Positions 25,441 through 34,571 of a DNA stretch of 64,000 bases are shown piece by piece. The stretch comes from Pseudomonadota bacterium (GTDB lineage Bacteria; Pseudomonadota; Alphaproteobacteria; Rhizobiales; Xanthobacteraceae): assembly GCA_023404675.1 (NCBI GenBank), contig JAEYAW010000010.1, positions 263,349 to 327,348 on the forward strand. The letters are read 5' to 3'. Each line of letters begins with the position of its first letter. The first letter of the stretch is position 1. The notes under the pieces were generated by a model. That model made no database searches and had not been told where the DNA came from. It worked only from the letters and a program-made list of their open reading frames with translations. The translations under genes were made by a program, and so were the position numbers.

Positions 25441-27731
25441 TCGTCGTCCTTCGGCAGTGGGGTGCCGTTCTTCTCCTGGATGGCGCGGAAGATCGATTCA
25501 GCCGTCAGCGGCAAATCCGTCAGGTGAACGCCGATCGCGTCCGCGATGGCGTTCCCTATCGCCGGGGACAGCGCGATCGTGGAGCTTTCGCCCGTGCCCT
25601 TCGCACCGAAGGGACCTGTGCTCTGGCGCGATTGCACATACTCGTTGATGAACTCCGCCGGCATGTCGAGAAGGGACGGAATCTTGTAATCGGCGAGCGA
25701 TCCATTGGTGAGTTGACCATCGCGGAAGACCATATTTTCCGTCATCGTCAGACCGAGTTGCATGATCGCGGCGCCCGAAATCTGCTGCCTGACGAGACGC
25801 GGATTGATCGCGACGCCAGCATCCACCACGTTCACCAGCTTGGTGATCTTCACCGCGCCGGTTTCCGTATCGACCTCCACTTCGGCGCCGTTGGCGCCCA
25901 CTCCCCAGAACGGGGTCGCCTTCGGTGTCTGACCGGTGTCGGGATCGGGCTTCTTGTAGTCCGGTATGAAACTGCCGGTGCCGATGATGTTGCCCGCCTG
26001 CATCCCGTATTTCTTCCGGAGCATCTCGCTGACCGGAAGATTGCTGTTGGGCGGAAGGCCAAGCTCCGCAGCCAGTTCGCCGATCTTCTTCAGCACGTCC
26101 TCGGCAGCCAAACGAACGGCGGTGCCCATGTGAAACGTGGAACGCGAGCCGAGCGTGCCCATGTCGTAAGGCGTGACATCCGTGTCCGGATGGATCACGT
26201 GAACCGCCTCCGCGCTGAGACCCAGCACCTCGGCCACGATCTGCGCCATGACCGTGTCGGATCCCTGCCCCATATCGACCGTGCCGATATAAAGTCCGCA
26301 ACTGCCGTCGCCGTACAGATTGACGATCGCGACCGATGTCGTGGGAGCGGTGATGCCCTTGATGCCGACGCCGACGCCGCGCCCTCGCCGGATGCGCCCC
26401 GTGCCACGATCGAGCGGCTTGTGCCAGTCCAGCCGATCCAGGACCAGTTCCAGACATTCGCCAAGCGCCGCATCGTGAACCGGCGTGCCGGTTGCCTGGG
26501 GTCGTCCCTCCTTCAGCAGATTCTTTCGCCGGAATTCGATCCTGTCGAAGCCGAGCGCTCCGGCGATCAGATCCATGTGCTGCTCGTAGGCCCACGCGGT
26601 CTGCGGCGCGCCGAAACCACGAAACGCTCCGGCGGGCGGGCGGTTGGTGTAGACGGCAAGAGACTCGATATGGATGTTGTCGATCTCATAGGGACCGGCG
26701 GATGTGAAACCGGCCTTCTGCGTCACGCGGGGGCCGATATCGGCATAGGCGCCGCCGTTCCAGAGAATCTGGCATTTGCGGGCGACAAGCCGGCCATCAT
26801 TGTTCACGCCGCTCTTGATGACGAACGTGCAGCCGTGCTTCGTCACCATGAAGAATTGCTCTTCCATGGTGAGCGAAATCTTCACCGGGCGCCGCACCAG
26901 CAGCGACAGCGCGGTGACCAGCGCCTCCAGCTTGATATACAGCTTGCCGCCGAAACCGCCGCCGAGGTGCGGGACCCTGACGCGAACGCGGTTCTCCGGC
27001 CAGCCAAGGAGCCGCGCCATTTCGATCCGCACGAACGAGGGTCCCTGCGAGGCCGTATGCAGCGTCATGCGCCCATCGCGCACGTCCGCGACCGACACGA
27101 ACGGCTCCATCGGGGTATGCATTGCCTGCTGGCAGCGAAAAGTATGCTCGAACACGTGATCGGCGGACGCGAAGCCGGCCTCGACGTCGCCACGCTCCAG
27201 CCGATAGTCCAGCGCGACGTTGGTGCCGCGCCTGCCCTTCAGATGCTGCAGATCGGGAAACGTTGCCGCGGGCTTGAGTTCGTCGTGGACGTACACATCC
27301 GAATCTTTCGCCTCGACCTCGTCGAGGACAGCCGGAAGTTCGTCGTAGTCGACGGTGATCAGGCCCGCCGCATATTCCGCAACACGCGGATCGGATGCGA
27401 GAACGACCGCGACCGGCTCTCCGGCAAAGCGGACCTTACCGTCCGCCAGAATTGGCTGATCATGGAAGGCAGGGCCATAATACGGATGGGGAATGACCTT
27501 CCGGATATCGTCGATCGTGACCACCCGGAAGACTCCCTCCACGGCGCTCGCCCCGGACGTGTCGATGCTTTTGATCAGCGCGTGCGGCAATGTGCTGCGG
27601 AAGATCTTCCCGTACAGCATTCCGGGCAGCCGCAGATGATGGATGTATTCAGCACGCCCCGTCACCTTGTCACGCCCTTCGAGACGAGCCACGGAACGAC
27701 CGACGTTGCCGACAGGCATTGGCGCGTGCAT
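25437..27731 (-). CDS. Molybdenum hydroxylase 2, molybdopterin-binding large subunit (CoxL-like)
   Basis: Catalytic subunit of the second enzyme, 764 residues from ATG 27731, five bases after the FAD-subunit stop. The frame opens further upstream inside that gene. Blocks seen are VGRSVARLEGRDKVTGRAEY, LGGGFGGK, the active-site loop AFRGFGAPQTAWAYEQHMD near residue 360 (close to the xanthine dehydrogenase / 4-hydroxybenzoyl-CoA reductase form), VDMGQGSDTVMAQI, and GAKGTGESS with the catalytic glutamate. Because loop and C-terminus differ from enzyme 1, the two probably act on different intermediates, perhaps at two successive ring positions. Confidence 0.92.
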   Translation of the reverse strand: MHAPMPVGNVGRSVARLEGRDKVTGRAEYIHHLRLPGMLYGKIFRSTLPHALIKSIDTSGASAVEGVFRVVTIDDIRKVIPHPYYGPAFHDQPILADGKVRFAGEPVAVVLASDPRVAEYAAGLITVDYDELPAVLDEVEAKDSDVYVHDELKPAATFPDLQHLKGRRGTNVALDYRLERGDVEAGFASADHVFEHTFRCQQAMHTPMEPFVSVADVRDGRMTLHTASQGPSFVRIEMARLLGWPENRVRVRVPHLGGGFGGKLYIKLEALVTALSLLVRRPVKISLTMEEQFFMVTKHGCTFVIKSGVNNDGRLVARKCQILWNGGAYADIGPRVTQKAGFTSAGPYEIDNIHIESLAVYTNRPPAGAFRGFGAPQTAWAYEQHMDLIAGALGFDRIEFRRKNLLKEGRPQATGTPVHDAALGECLELVLDRLDWHKPLDRGTGRIRRGRGVGVGIKGITAPTTSVAIVNLYGDGSCGLYIGTVDMGQGSDTVMAQIVAEVLGLSAEAVHVIHPDTDVTPYDMGTLGSRSTFHMGTAVRLAAEDVLKKIGELAAELGLPPNSNLPVSEMLRKKYGMQAGNIIGTGSFIPDYKKPDPDTGQTPKATPFWGVGANGAEVEVDTETGAVKITKLVNVVDAGVAINPRLVRQQISGAAIMQLGLTMTENMVFRDGQLTNGSLADYKIPSLLDMPAEFINEYVQSRQSTGPFGAKGTGESSTIALSPAIGNAIADAIGVHLTDLPLTAESIFRAIQEKNGTPLPKDDE

Positions 27732-27735
27732 CCTG

Positions 27736-28596
27736 TTAAGCTCCGACGAGGGACGTGAAGGCGCGAGCCAGATGGACGCGCAGCAGATGATTTTTGTAGG
27801 CGGCCGAGCCACGGCTGTCGGAGTGGATGTCGACCTCGGACACGGCAGCTTCTCCGGCGCGCTGCAGAACCGGCTCGTCGATCTCAGCGCCGCGAAGCAC
27901 ATCCTCTGCATGCGCGAGCCGCGTCGGACGATCCAGGGCCGCGCTCAGGACGATCTTCACGTCCCTGACGAAGCGCCCCTCGATGTCGGCGGAGATCGCA
28001 ATCCCGAGAGCCGGCCAGTCATGCGCGGCCCGCGTCGTGACCTTGACATATCTGGACCGCCAGGATGGCCGCACCGGGACAATGACCTCGGCGATCAGTT
28101 CGCCCTCTTCCAGCGTGGTTTCGTAGTAGCCGGCGAACAGGTCGTCGACGGGGATGAGCCGGTCTCCATCCTTGCGAACGATGCGAACCGAAGCCTCGTG
28201 AGCCATCCAGACAGGCGGCAGATCGAGATGCGGATCAGCATGCGCAAGATTGCCGCCCACCGACGCGACATGCCGCACGCGGACATTGGCGAGAGTCTTC
28301 ATGGTTTCAACGACGGCAGGCAGGTGACGCCGAAAGATCGGCGAGTGCTCAATCGTCGCGAAGGTCGTCATGCCGCCGACGCTGATGCGCGCCCCGTCCG
28401 GCGACAGCGAAAGCCCGTCGAACGGACCGCCGACATGCCGCAGACTTACCAGCCGGGACGGCTTGTAAATCTGGGCCTTCATCATCAGCATCAACGCGGT
28501 GCCGCCACCCATGGGACGAACGCCCGGATCGCCTTCACCAAGAAGCGAGAACGCCTCGTCCAGCGTTCGCGGCTCGCGGAGATCAAAGCCCAGCAT
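27736..28596 (-). CDS. Molybdenum hydroxylase 2, FAD-binding medium subunit (CoxM-like)
   Basis: FAD subunit, 286 residues and the first gene of the long minus-strand operon. FAD motifs are MGGGTALMLMMKAQ near residues 30-43 and VASVGGNLAHADPHLD near 110-125. ATG at 28596 has a GGGGG run upstream. Gene order here is medium, large, small, unlike large, medium, small in enzyme 1, which again argues for separate origins. Confidence 0.92.
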   Translation of the reverse strand: MLGFDLREPRTLDEAFSLLGEGDPGVRPMGGGTALMLMMKAQIYKPSRLVSLRHVGGPFDGLSLSPDGARISVGGMTTFATIEHSPIFRRHLPAVVETMKTLANVRVRHVASVGGNLAHADPHLDLPPVWMAHEASVRIVRKDGDRLIPVDDLFAGYYETTLEEGELIAEVIVPVRPSWRSRYVKVTTRAAHDWPALGIAISADIEGRFVRDVKIVLSAALDRPTRLAHAEDVLRGAEIDEPVLQRAGEAAVSEVDIHSDSRGSAAYKNHLLRVHLARAFTSLVGA

Positions 28597-29107
28597 GATT
28601 TAACCCCCGCCAATTGAGGGCCAGAGGCACCCCCCGAACCAAGACCAGCCTTGATCTTCAGCAGCGTTCGTCATGCCGTCACGTTTACAGAGGCCTCGCC
28701 GAATGTCAATTTTTTGATACGTTTTGCCGCGACTGGATAAAAAAACATTACAAACTATTGATATATAAATATATTTTCTGTTCACAAAAATGTTTCAACC
28801 CGCTTCCTGGCGTCATTAAATGCAAATTGCCCGCTCTACGGGCATGGCTTGCTTCGAAATTTTGCGCTGTTTGGCGTAGTGTTCAAAAAATGGGATGGCC
28901 ATTCACCGCTGCATGCCAACGTCCGGACAACAGGGGTGTCGCAGGACCTGCACGAGCCATTCGGCAGTCCGCGGCGCGAAGACATCATGGCGGCGGTGAG
29001 CGCGGCGCACCGGCCACCCCCGGATTCGCACCCGGATCGGTTTGAAATTCGGTGGCATAGTGCCATTGCAGGAACTTGACTGAAGTACGGACCGGCTTTT
29101 GCAGACG
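28597..29107. other. Divergent intergenic region upstream of the molybdenum hydroxylase operon
   Basis: A 511-base gap between diverging units. The stretch 28700-28830 is strikingly AT-rich, including TTGATATATAAATATATTTTC. No RNA gene or small coding frame was recognised. It should hold the promoter of the 12-kb minus-strand operon and that of the serine hydrolase at 29108. Confidence 0.5.
28682..28709 (-). promoter_or_regulatory. Candidate sigma-70-type promoter for the molybdenum hydroxylase / Liv operon
   Basis: On the minus strand a perfect TTGACA (28709-28704) is followed after 16 bases by TAAACG (28687-28682), about 85 bases before the first start codon. The -35 matches fully; the -10 is weak, which would be consistent with an activated promoter. 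Confidence 0.35.
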
Positions 29108-30277
29108 ATGCTGACGCGTGACGGAGAGGCCGGCAAGCCGGCAGTTCACCAATTCGGGGTTGAGGATCTGGTCCGCGCCTATAGCGGCAAGCTGATGCCC
29201 GCCGATCATCTGCGAACCTTCCAGAACCCGGCCTCCGTCTTCCCCAGCCGCACGATTCCCGCAGGTGGTCCCGTGCGTCCCTTCGCCTATTCCAACCGGG
29301 GGCTGCCAGACTTCCCCATCCCGTCGGGCGGGGCGGCCTACGACATCTATGACTACGTCGCCCGCAACCGCGTCGCCGGGCTGCTGGTCCTGAAGAACGA
29401 CGAAGTGCTGCTCGAACACTACGATCTCGGGCTCACGGCCGAGACCCGATGGCTGTCGATGTCCATTGCCAAGTCGGTCAGCACCACCCTGGTCGGCGCG
29501 GCGATCCAGGATGGTTACATCGCAAGCGTCGACGATCCGCTGGTCCGCTACCTTCCGCATTTCGTTGGCAGCGCCTACGAGGGCGTGACGATCAAGACGC
29601 TGATCCAGATGACATCGGGCCTGCGCTGGGACGACACCCAGACCAATCCGGCGTCGGAACGCCGCCGGATGCTGGAGCTGCAGATCGCGCAGCAGCCGGG
29701 GAGCATCGCGCGCTATATGATGCAGCGACCCCGCGTGGCCACGCCGGGCACGGTCTGGGCCTACAGCACCGGCGACACGCATATCGTCGGCGAACTGGTG
29801 CGTGCAGCCACCGGCAAATGGCTCAGCGACTATCTGTCGGAGAAGATCTGGTCGAAGCTCGGCATGGAGGCCGATGGCGCGTGGTGGCTGGAATCGCCCG
29901 ACGGACTCGAAGTGGCGGGCAGCGGCATGTTCGCGACCATGCGCGACTATGCCCGCTTCGGACGCTTCATTCTCGACGACGGCGTGATCGACGGAACCCG
30001 CGTGCTCCCCGAAGGCTGGGTCCGCGAAGCGGGCGCGGCGCGGCTGATCGGCGGCCAGCCGGTGAACTACGGTTACATGTGGTGGCCGGTGCCTGCCGCC
30101 GATGGCTCCCTCGACGACGGCGCCTTCAGCGCGCGCGGTATCTTCGGCCAGTTCATCTACATCAATCCCAGGCATCGCATCATCTGCGTGGTCCTGAGCG
30201 CGCGCCCGAAGCCGACCACCGCCGTCACCGTGCTGGATGTCGATTTCTGGAACGCGATGGTGCAGGCGCTGCGCTAG
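29108..30277 (+). CDS. Serine hydrolase, beta-lactamase / 6-aminohexanoate-dimer hydrolase family
   Basis: A 389-residue serine hydrolase with the penicillin-recognising fold. The nucleophile motif S-x-x-K is SIAK at residues 119-122 (in WLSMSIAKS), the catalytic tyrosine motif is probably AYSTGD near 220, and GIFGQFIYINP near 350 corresponds to the third motif region. No signal peptide is seen, so it should be cytoplasmic, which fits a catabolic amide or ester hydrolase rather than a resistance enzyme. ATG 29108 is preferred over a TTG three codons earlier. It shares its overall plan with the second hydrolase at 31537, and a LysR gene ends 20 bases away on the other strand. Confidence 0.85.
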   Translation: MLTRDGEAGKPAVHQFGVEDLVRAYSGKLMPADHLRTFQNPASVFPSRTIPAGGPVRPFAYSNRGLPDFPIPSGGAAYDIYDYVARNRVAGLLVLKNDEVLLEHYDLGLTAETRWLSMSIAKSVSTTLVGAAIQDGYIASVDDPLVRYLPHFVGSAYEGVTIKTLIQMTSGLRWDDTQTNPASERRRMLELQIAQQPGSIARYMMQRPRVATPGTVWAYSTGDTHIVGELVRAATGKWLSDYLSEKIWSKLGMEADGAWWLESPDGLEVAGSGMFATMRDYARFGRFILDDGVIDGTRVLPEGWVREAGAARLIGGQPVNYGYMWWPVPAADGSLDDGAFSARGIFGQFIYINPRHRIICVVLSARPKPTTAVTVLDVDFWNAMVQALR

Positions 30278-30297
30278 AAGAGACGATTGGTTCTCCG

Positions 30298-31317
30298 CTA
30301 TCCGGCCCGGCTGCGCCTTGCCTGATCCGCGAGGGAGAACTCCGGCCAGTCCGTGGCGATGGCGCCCACCAGCCAGTTGCGGAAGCGGCGGATCAGCGGC
30401 GCATCCCAGCGGTCGGCCCGCGCGACGAAGTAATAGATGCCGTCGGCATAGGGCTGAAAGCTTGCATTGCCCTTTCCGATCTCCACCAGCCGGCCGGATT
30501 CGAGCTCCTGCGAGACCACGATCCGATTGGTCAGAGCGATGCCGCGTCCGTGAATCGCGGCATCGAGCGTCATGTGCCCCTGCCACAGGCGCGGTCCGCC
30601 GAGATCGAGTTCGTCGTAGATGCCATGCGCCGCGAGCCAGTGCGCCCAGGCATCAAAATCTTCCTCGTGCAGCAGACGCAGGCGCAACAGATCGCGGGGC
30701 GTCTCGATCGGCGGCATCGCGGCCAGATAGGCGGGGCTTGCGACCGGCACGATCGGCACACGCGCCATCTCGATGCAGCGCAGACCGGATGTCAGTTGCA
30801 GGGGATTGCCGTAGATGGTCTCCATCCGGATGTCGACGTCGGTTTCGTGCGAGAGAAAATCCGGCCGGCGATCGGTCGGACGCAGTTCGATCTCGACATC
30901 GCGGTTGATCTTTTCGAACAACCCGATCTTGCCCGACATCCAGTGCAGCGCGATGCCCGACGCGCACCAGACCAACAGCCTGCGGCTGTCGTTGCGGCGC
31001 ATCACGTCGATGGTCGCATTGGCGATGGCGTCCATCGCGGCGGCGATCTGCCGGTGATAGCGCTCGCCTTCCTCGGTCAGCGAGATGCTCGACGAGGTTC
31101 GGTCGATCAGTTTGATCCCGGTCCAGGATTCGAGCGTGCGCAGATGGCGGCTGATCACGGCGTGATCGCGCCCAAGGCTCTGTGCGGCGCGCCGCACCCC
31201 GCGCAGCCGCGCGACCGCATCGAACGCACGCAGCGCTTCAAACGGCGGGATCGATTTGCGGGAGGGCGGATTGAGCGCGGGTGTCCCGCCGTCGTCCGTC
31301 AGAAGCGGATGTCTCAT
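30298..31317 (-). CDS. LysR family transcriptional regulator (GcvA-like)
   Basis: A 339-residue LysR-type regulator. The winged helix-turn-helix is near residues 24-85 (IPPFEALRAFDAVARLRGVRRAA, then LGRDHAVISRHLRTLE, and LIDRTSSSISLTEEG). The co-inducer binding domain covers about 110-325. A GcvA-like character is seen in VDIRMETIYGNPLQL. It diverges from the NylB-like gene and the Dpp-type transporter, the classical arrangement for a LysR activator and its target, and is convergent with the first hydrolase. Some 25 proline- and serine-rich residues precede the HTH. Confidence 0.9.
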   Translation of the reverse strand: MRHPLLTDDGGTPALNPPSRKSIPPFEALRAFDAVARLRGVRRAAQSLGRDHAVISRHLRTLESWTGIKLIDRTSSSISLTEEGERYHRQIAAAMDAIANATIDVMRRNDSRRLLVWCASGIALHWMSGKIGLFEKINRDVEIELRPTDRRPDFLSHETDVDIRMETIYGNPLQLTSGLRCIEMARVPIVPVASPAYLAAMPPIETPRDLLRLRLLHEEDFDAWAHWLAAHGIYDELDLGGPRLWQGHMTLDAAIHGRGIALTNRIVVSQELESGRLVEIGKGNASFQPYADGIYYFVARADRWDAPLIRRFRNWLVGAIATDWPEFSLADQARRSRAG

Positions 31318-31536
31318 TGGTCTCCGTCTGGTTGAATGCCGGCAGGATCATCTGAAATCGAACTATAAGCCGAAGCAAGACCCATGCCGCAAGGGCACGT
31401 CACGCCGCACCCAGTTCGGTGCGCGGTGCGCACCGCCTGTCGCCCCGTTGGCATCTCCCCGGACCGGGTGCCCCGGGTACCCTTGGACCGAACATGTCCC
31501 CTGCCCGACCGCGAGCGGGCGACGCCGCTTCTGCCA

Positions 31537-32757
31537 GTGAGGATCACGTCCCTGTCCGATTTGTTCACCGCGCCGCGATACCGCGATCCACTCAATCCCG
31601 GCGCACCACTGCTGCCGCGCAGCGGCTGGAGCCGGGCGCCGATGCATCGCTGGACCTTCCAGCATATCCGCGAGATGACGCCGACCGCTCAGGTCTGGCG
31701 CGGCCCCGGCCCCGTCATGCCGTTGGCGGAGAACGCACAGGATCTCGACGGCGTCGCGTTCACCTTCGACGGCCGCGCGCTGACCTTCGAGAGTTTTCTC
31801 GCCAGCAACGCCACCGACGGCATGCTCGTGCTCCATCGCGGCGCGATCGTCTATGAGCGCTACTTCAACGGCATGATGCCGCACAGCCAGCATCTGTCGA
31901 TGTCGATGGCGAAATCGATGGCGGGCATCGTCACCGGCATCCTCGTGGGACGGGGCATCCTCGATCTTGCCGCGCCGGTGACGCAGTATCTGCCGGAGCT
32001 GGCGCGCACGGCCTACACAGGCGCCACGGTGCAGCATGTGCTCGACATGACGACCGGCGTAACCTTCGACGAGTCCTACACCACGCCCGGTTCGCACATG
32101 ATCAAGCTCGGCTATGCCTGCGGCTGGCGGATCAACGACAACCCGGACTGGCCGCGCACCATCTGGGAGCTGATCCTCACGCTAACCGAGCAGGAGCGCC
32201 CGCATGGCGCGCTGTTCCAATATCGGTCCATCGAGAGCGACGTGCTCGGCTTCATTCTGGAGCGCGCCACGGGGACCTCGCTGTCCGAGCTGGTGAGCCG
32301 CGAACTGTGGGCGCCGATGGGCGCGCAGGAGGACGGCTATTACACGGTGGATCACGGCGGCTTCGCGCTCGCGGACGGAGGATTCTGCGCCAGCCTGCGC
32401 GACTATGCCCGCTTCGCCCAGCTCATCATCAATGGCGGACGCCATGGCGACCGGCAGGTCGTGCCCTCGGCATGGATCGAAGACACGCGCAACAACGGCA
32501 ACACCGACCTGTTTCAGGGATTCTTTCGCGAGTCGCTGCCGTTCGGCGCCTATCACAACAAGTGGTGGATCGAGGATCCCAAGGGCCGGGCCATGCTCGC
32601 GCGCGGCATCTTCGGGCAACTGATCTATATCGATCCGGAGTCCGAATATGCCTTCGTCAAGCTCTCGACCTGGCCCGAGGTGACCAGCGTTCCGCGCGCG
32701 CGCGAAGCCATCGCCGCGGCCCACGCGGTGCGCGACGCGCTCATGGGGCGAGCCTGA
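31537..32757 (+). CDS. NylB-like 6-aminohexanoate-dimer hydrolase family serine hydrolase
   Basis: A serine hydrolase of about 406 residues that lines up with the 6-aminohexanoate-dimer hydrolase NylB as I remember it: MHRWTFQHIREM corresponds to its N-terminal block, SMAK (residues 123-126 in HLSMSMAKS) to Ser112-x-x-Lys115, VTQYLPELA and VQHVLDM to the next strands, and FQYRSIESDVL to FQYCSANTDVL with catalytic Tyr215. No signal peptide is seen. The frame is open back to ATG 31384, but residues in that stretch are not protein-like and a palindrome lies in it, so GTG 31537 is chosen with moderate certainty. It precedes dppB-like by 39 bases in the same operon, so it likely acts on the imported compound. 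Confidence 0.82.
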   Translation: MRITSLSDLFTAPRYRDPLNPGAPLLPRSGWSRAPMHRWTFQHIREMTPTAQVWRGPGPVMPLAENAQDLDGVAFTFDGRALTFESFLASNATDGMLVLHRGAIVYERYFNGMMPHSQHLSMSMAKSMAGIVTGILVGRGILDLAAPVTQYLPELARTAYTGATVQHVLDMTTGVTFDESYTTPGSHMIKLGYACGWRINDNPDWPRTIWELILTLTEQERPHGALFQYRSIESDVLGFILERATGTSLSELVSRELWAPMGAQEDGYYTVDHGGFALADGGFCASLRDYARFAQLIINGGRHGDRQVVPSAWIEDTRNNGNTDLFQGFFRESLPFGAYHNKWWIEDPKGRAMLARGIFGQLIYIDPESEYAFVKLSTWPEVTSVPRAREAIAAAHAVRDALMGRA

Positions 32758-32796
32758 CATGATGCAGGCGCGGCGGATCGCCCGGAGAGATGCATC

Positions 32797-33738
32797 ATGA
32801 TCCGCTTTCTGCTGGCGCGCCTGCTGCAATCGGTGCCGACGATGGTGATCGTCTCAGCATCGATCTTCTTTTTGATGCGGCTGATCCCCGGTGACCCGGC
32901 GAGCGTCATGCTCGGCGACCTCGCGACGCCGGAGCAGATCGAGGCGCTGCGGCGGGAGATGGGGCTCTCGGGATCGGTGGCCACGCAATATCTGACCTGG
33001 CTTGGCCACATCCTGTCCGGCGACTTCGGCAAGTCGATCACCAACGGCGATCCCGTGCTCCCGCTGATGCTGGATCGTTTTCTCGTGTCCGCGACCATTG
33101 TTGTCACCGCGGTGGTCTTCGCGACCCTGATCGCGGTCCCGGCCGGCATGCTGGCGGCCTGGTATCAGGGCGGCCCCGCCGATTTCGGCCTCGTCGCCGT
33201 CTCCACGCTGCTGCTGTCGATCCCGAGCTTCTGGCTCGGCCTGATGATCCTGCTGGCGTTCGGGATCTGGCTCGAATGGTTTCCGGTGATCGGTTACGTC
33301 TCGCTGAGCGACGACTTCAAAAAAGGGGCGTCCTTCATCTTCATGCCGGTGCTCACGCTGATCCTTGTCGAGATCGGCTCTATCGTGCGCATGGCGCGGG
33401 CCAGCACCATCGAGGTGGCGCGGCTGGACTACATCACCCACGCGCGGGCCAAGGGACTGTCGGAGACCGACGTGATGTGGCGTCACGCATTCCGCAATGC
33501 GTTCGCACCCACATGGACGCTGATCGGCCTCATCCTTGGCGGACTGCTCGGCGGCATTGCCGTCACCGAGACGGTCTTCACCATCCCCGGACTTGGCCGG
33601 CTGCTGGTTGAGGCGATCTATGCCCGCGACTATCCCGTGGTGCAGGGCTGCGTGCTGTTCATCAGCCTGATCTACGTGCTGGTCAATCTGGTCGTGGACC
33701 TGCTGTATCCGCTGTTCGATCCGAGGGTCGCGCAATGA
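32797..33738 (+). CDS. Dipeptide/oligopeptide-type ABC permease, DppB-like
   Basis: Inner-membrane permease, 313 residues with about six membrane segments. The N-terminus (FLLARLLQSVPTMVIVSASIFF, then RLIPGDPASVMLG) and the domain sequence SIPSFWLGLMILLAFG near residue 140 are typical of DppB. The EAA loop is near 215 (ARAKGLSETDVMWRHAFRNA). GGAGA precedes the ATG. It overlaps the next permease by four bases. Dpp-type importers carry di- and oligopeptides, but also nickel, amino-sugar and opine-like amides. Confidence 0.92.
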   Translation: MIRFLLARLLQSVPTMVIVSASIFFLMRLIPGDPASVMLGDLATPEQIEALRREMGLSGSVATQYLTWLGHILSGDFGKSITNGDPVLPLMLDRFLVSATIVVTAVVFATLIAVPAGMLAAWYQGGPADFGLVAVSTLLLSIPSFWLGLMILLAFGIWLEWFPVIGYVSLSDDFKKGASFIFMPVLTLILVEIGSIVRMARASTIEVARLDYITHARAKGLSETDVMWRHAFRNAFAPTWTLIGLILGGLLGGIAVTETVFTIPGLGRLLVEAIYARDYPVVQGCVLFISLIYVLVNLVVDLLYPLFDPRVAQ

Positions 33739-34568
33739 TGCGATTGCTTCCCCGGCTCGCGAGTGGCCATGCCAATTTCATCATCGGCGGCGGCATTGTC
33801 GGATTGCTGGTGCTGCTGGCTCTGTTCGGACCTTCGCTCGCACCCTATGATCCGCTGAGGATTCATCTGCGCTCGGCATTGAAGATGCCATCGGCATCGC
33901 ATCTGCTCGGCGCCGACGAATTCGGCCGCGACATACTGAGCCGGCTGATGTACGGCGCGCGCACGACCGTGTGGATAGCGGCCGCGACCGTGGCGTTCTC
34001 CGTGTTCTTCGGGCTTGTCGTCGGCATCGCCGCAGGCTTCCTGCGCGGCTGGACCGACCGCGTGCTGATGATCTTCAACGACGCGCTGCTGGCCTTTCCC
34101 GGCCTCCTGCTGGCGCTGTTCATCATGGCGATCGCCGGCGCGAGCCGGGAAGCCCTGATCGTCGCTCTCAGCATCGCCTATATGCCCGCCGTGGTGCGCG
34201 TCGTGCGCAGTACCGTGCTGTCGATCCGCGAGCGCGAATATATCGAAGCCTCGCGGGTGATGGGCAATCCGGAACTGGTGACCATGGTCCGCCATGTCCT
34301 GCCGAATTGCGTGGCGCCGATCACCGTGCTGGCGACGACCATGTTCGGATGGGTGATCCTGTCCGAAAGCGCGCTGAGCTTTCTTGGCCTCGGCGTGCCG
34401 CCGCCCGCGCCGAGCTGGGGCAACATGCTGGCATCGGGCCGTCCCTTCATCACGCAGGCTCCGCTGCTGATCATCCTGCCGGGTCTCTGCATCTCGCTGA
34501 CGATGCTCGGCGTCAACCTGCTGGGCGACGCGTTGCGCGACTGGCTCGATCCGAAGATGCGGGCCTGA
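33735..34568 (+). CDS. Dipeptide/oligopeptide-type ABC permease, DppC-like
   Basis: Second permease, 277 residues. It shows LLGADEFGRDILSRLMYGAR near residue 57, the EAA loop EYIEASRVMGNPELVTMVRHVLPN near 168-192, and ESALSFLGLGVPPPAPSWGNML near 212, all DppC hallmarks. It overlaps the upstream permease by four bases and lies three bases before the fused ATPase gene. Confidence 0.92.
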   Translation: MMRLLPRLASGHANFIIGGGIVGLLVLLALFGPSLAPYDPLRIHLRSALKMPSASHLLGADEFGRDILSRLMYGARTTVWIAAATVAFSVFFGLVVGIAAGFLRGWTDRVLMIFNDALLAFPGLLLALFIMAIAGASREALIVALSIAYMPAVVRVVRSTVLSIREREYIEASRVMGNPELVTMVRHVLPNCVAPITVLATTMFGWVILSESALSFLGLGVPPPAPSWGNMLASGRPFITQAPLLIILPGLCISLTMLGVNLLGDALRDWLDPKMRA

Positions 34569-34571
34569 GCG

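Noticed and set aside
28600..28785. 61-residue minus-strand frame upstream of the hydroxylase operon
   Set aside because: It lies in the AT-rich promoter area, lacks a ribosome site and has no protein-like pattern.
29108..32757. Antibiotic-resistance beta-lactamases
   Set aside because: Both serine hydrolases lack signal peptides and sit with an importer and aminotransferase; the fold is shared with NylB and esterases.
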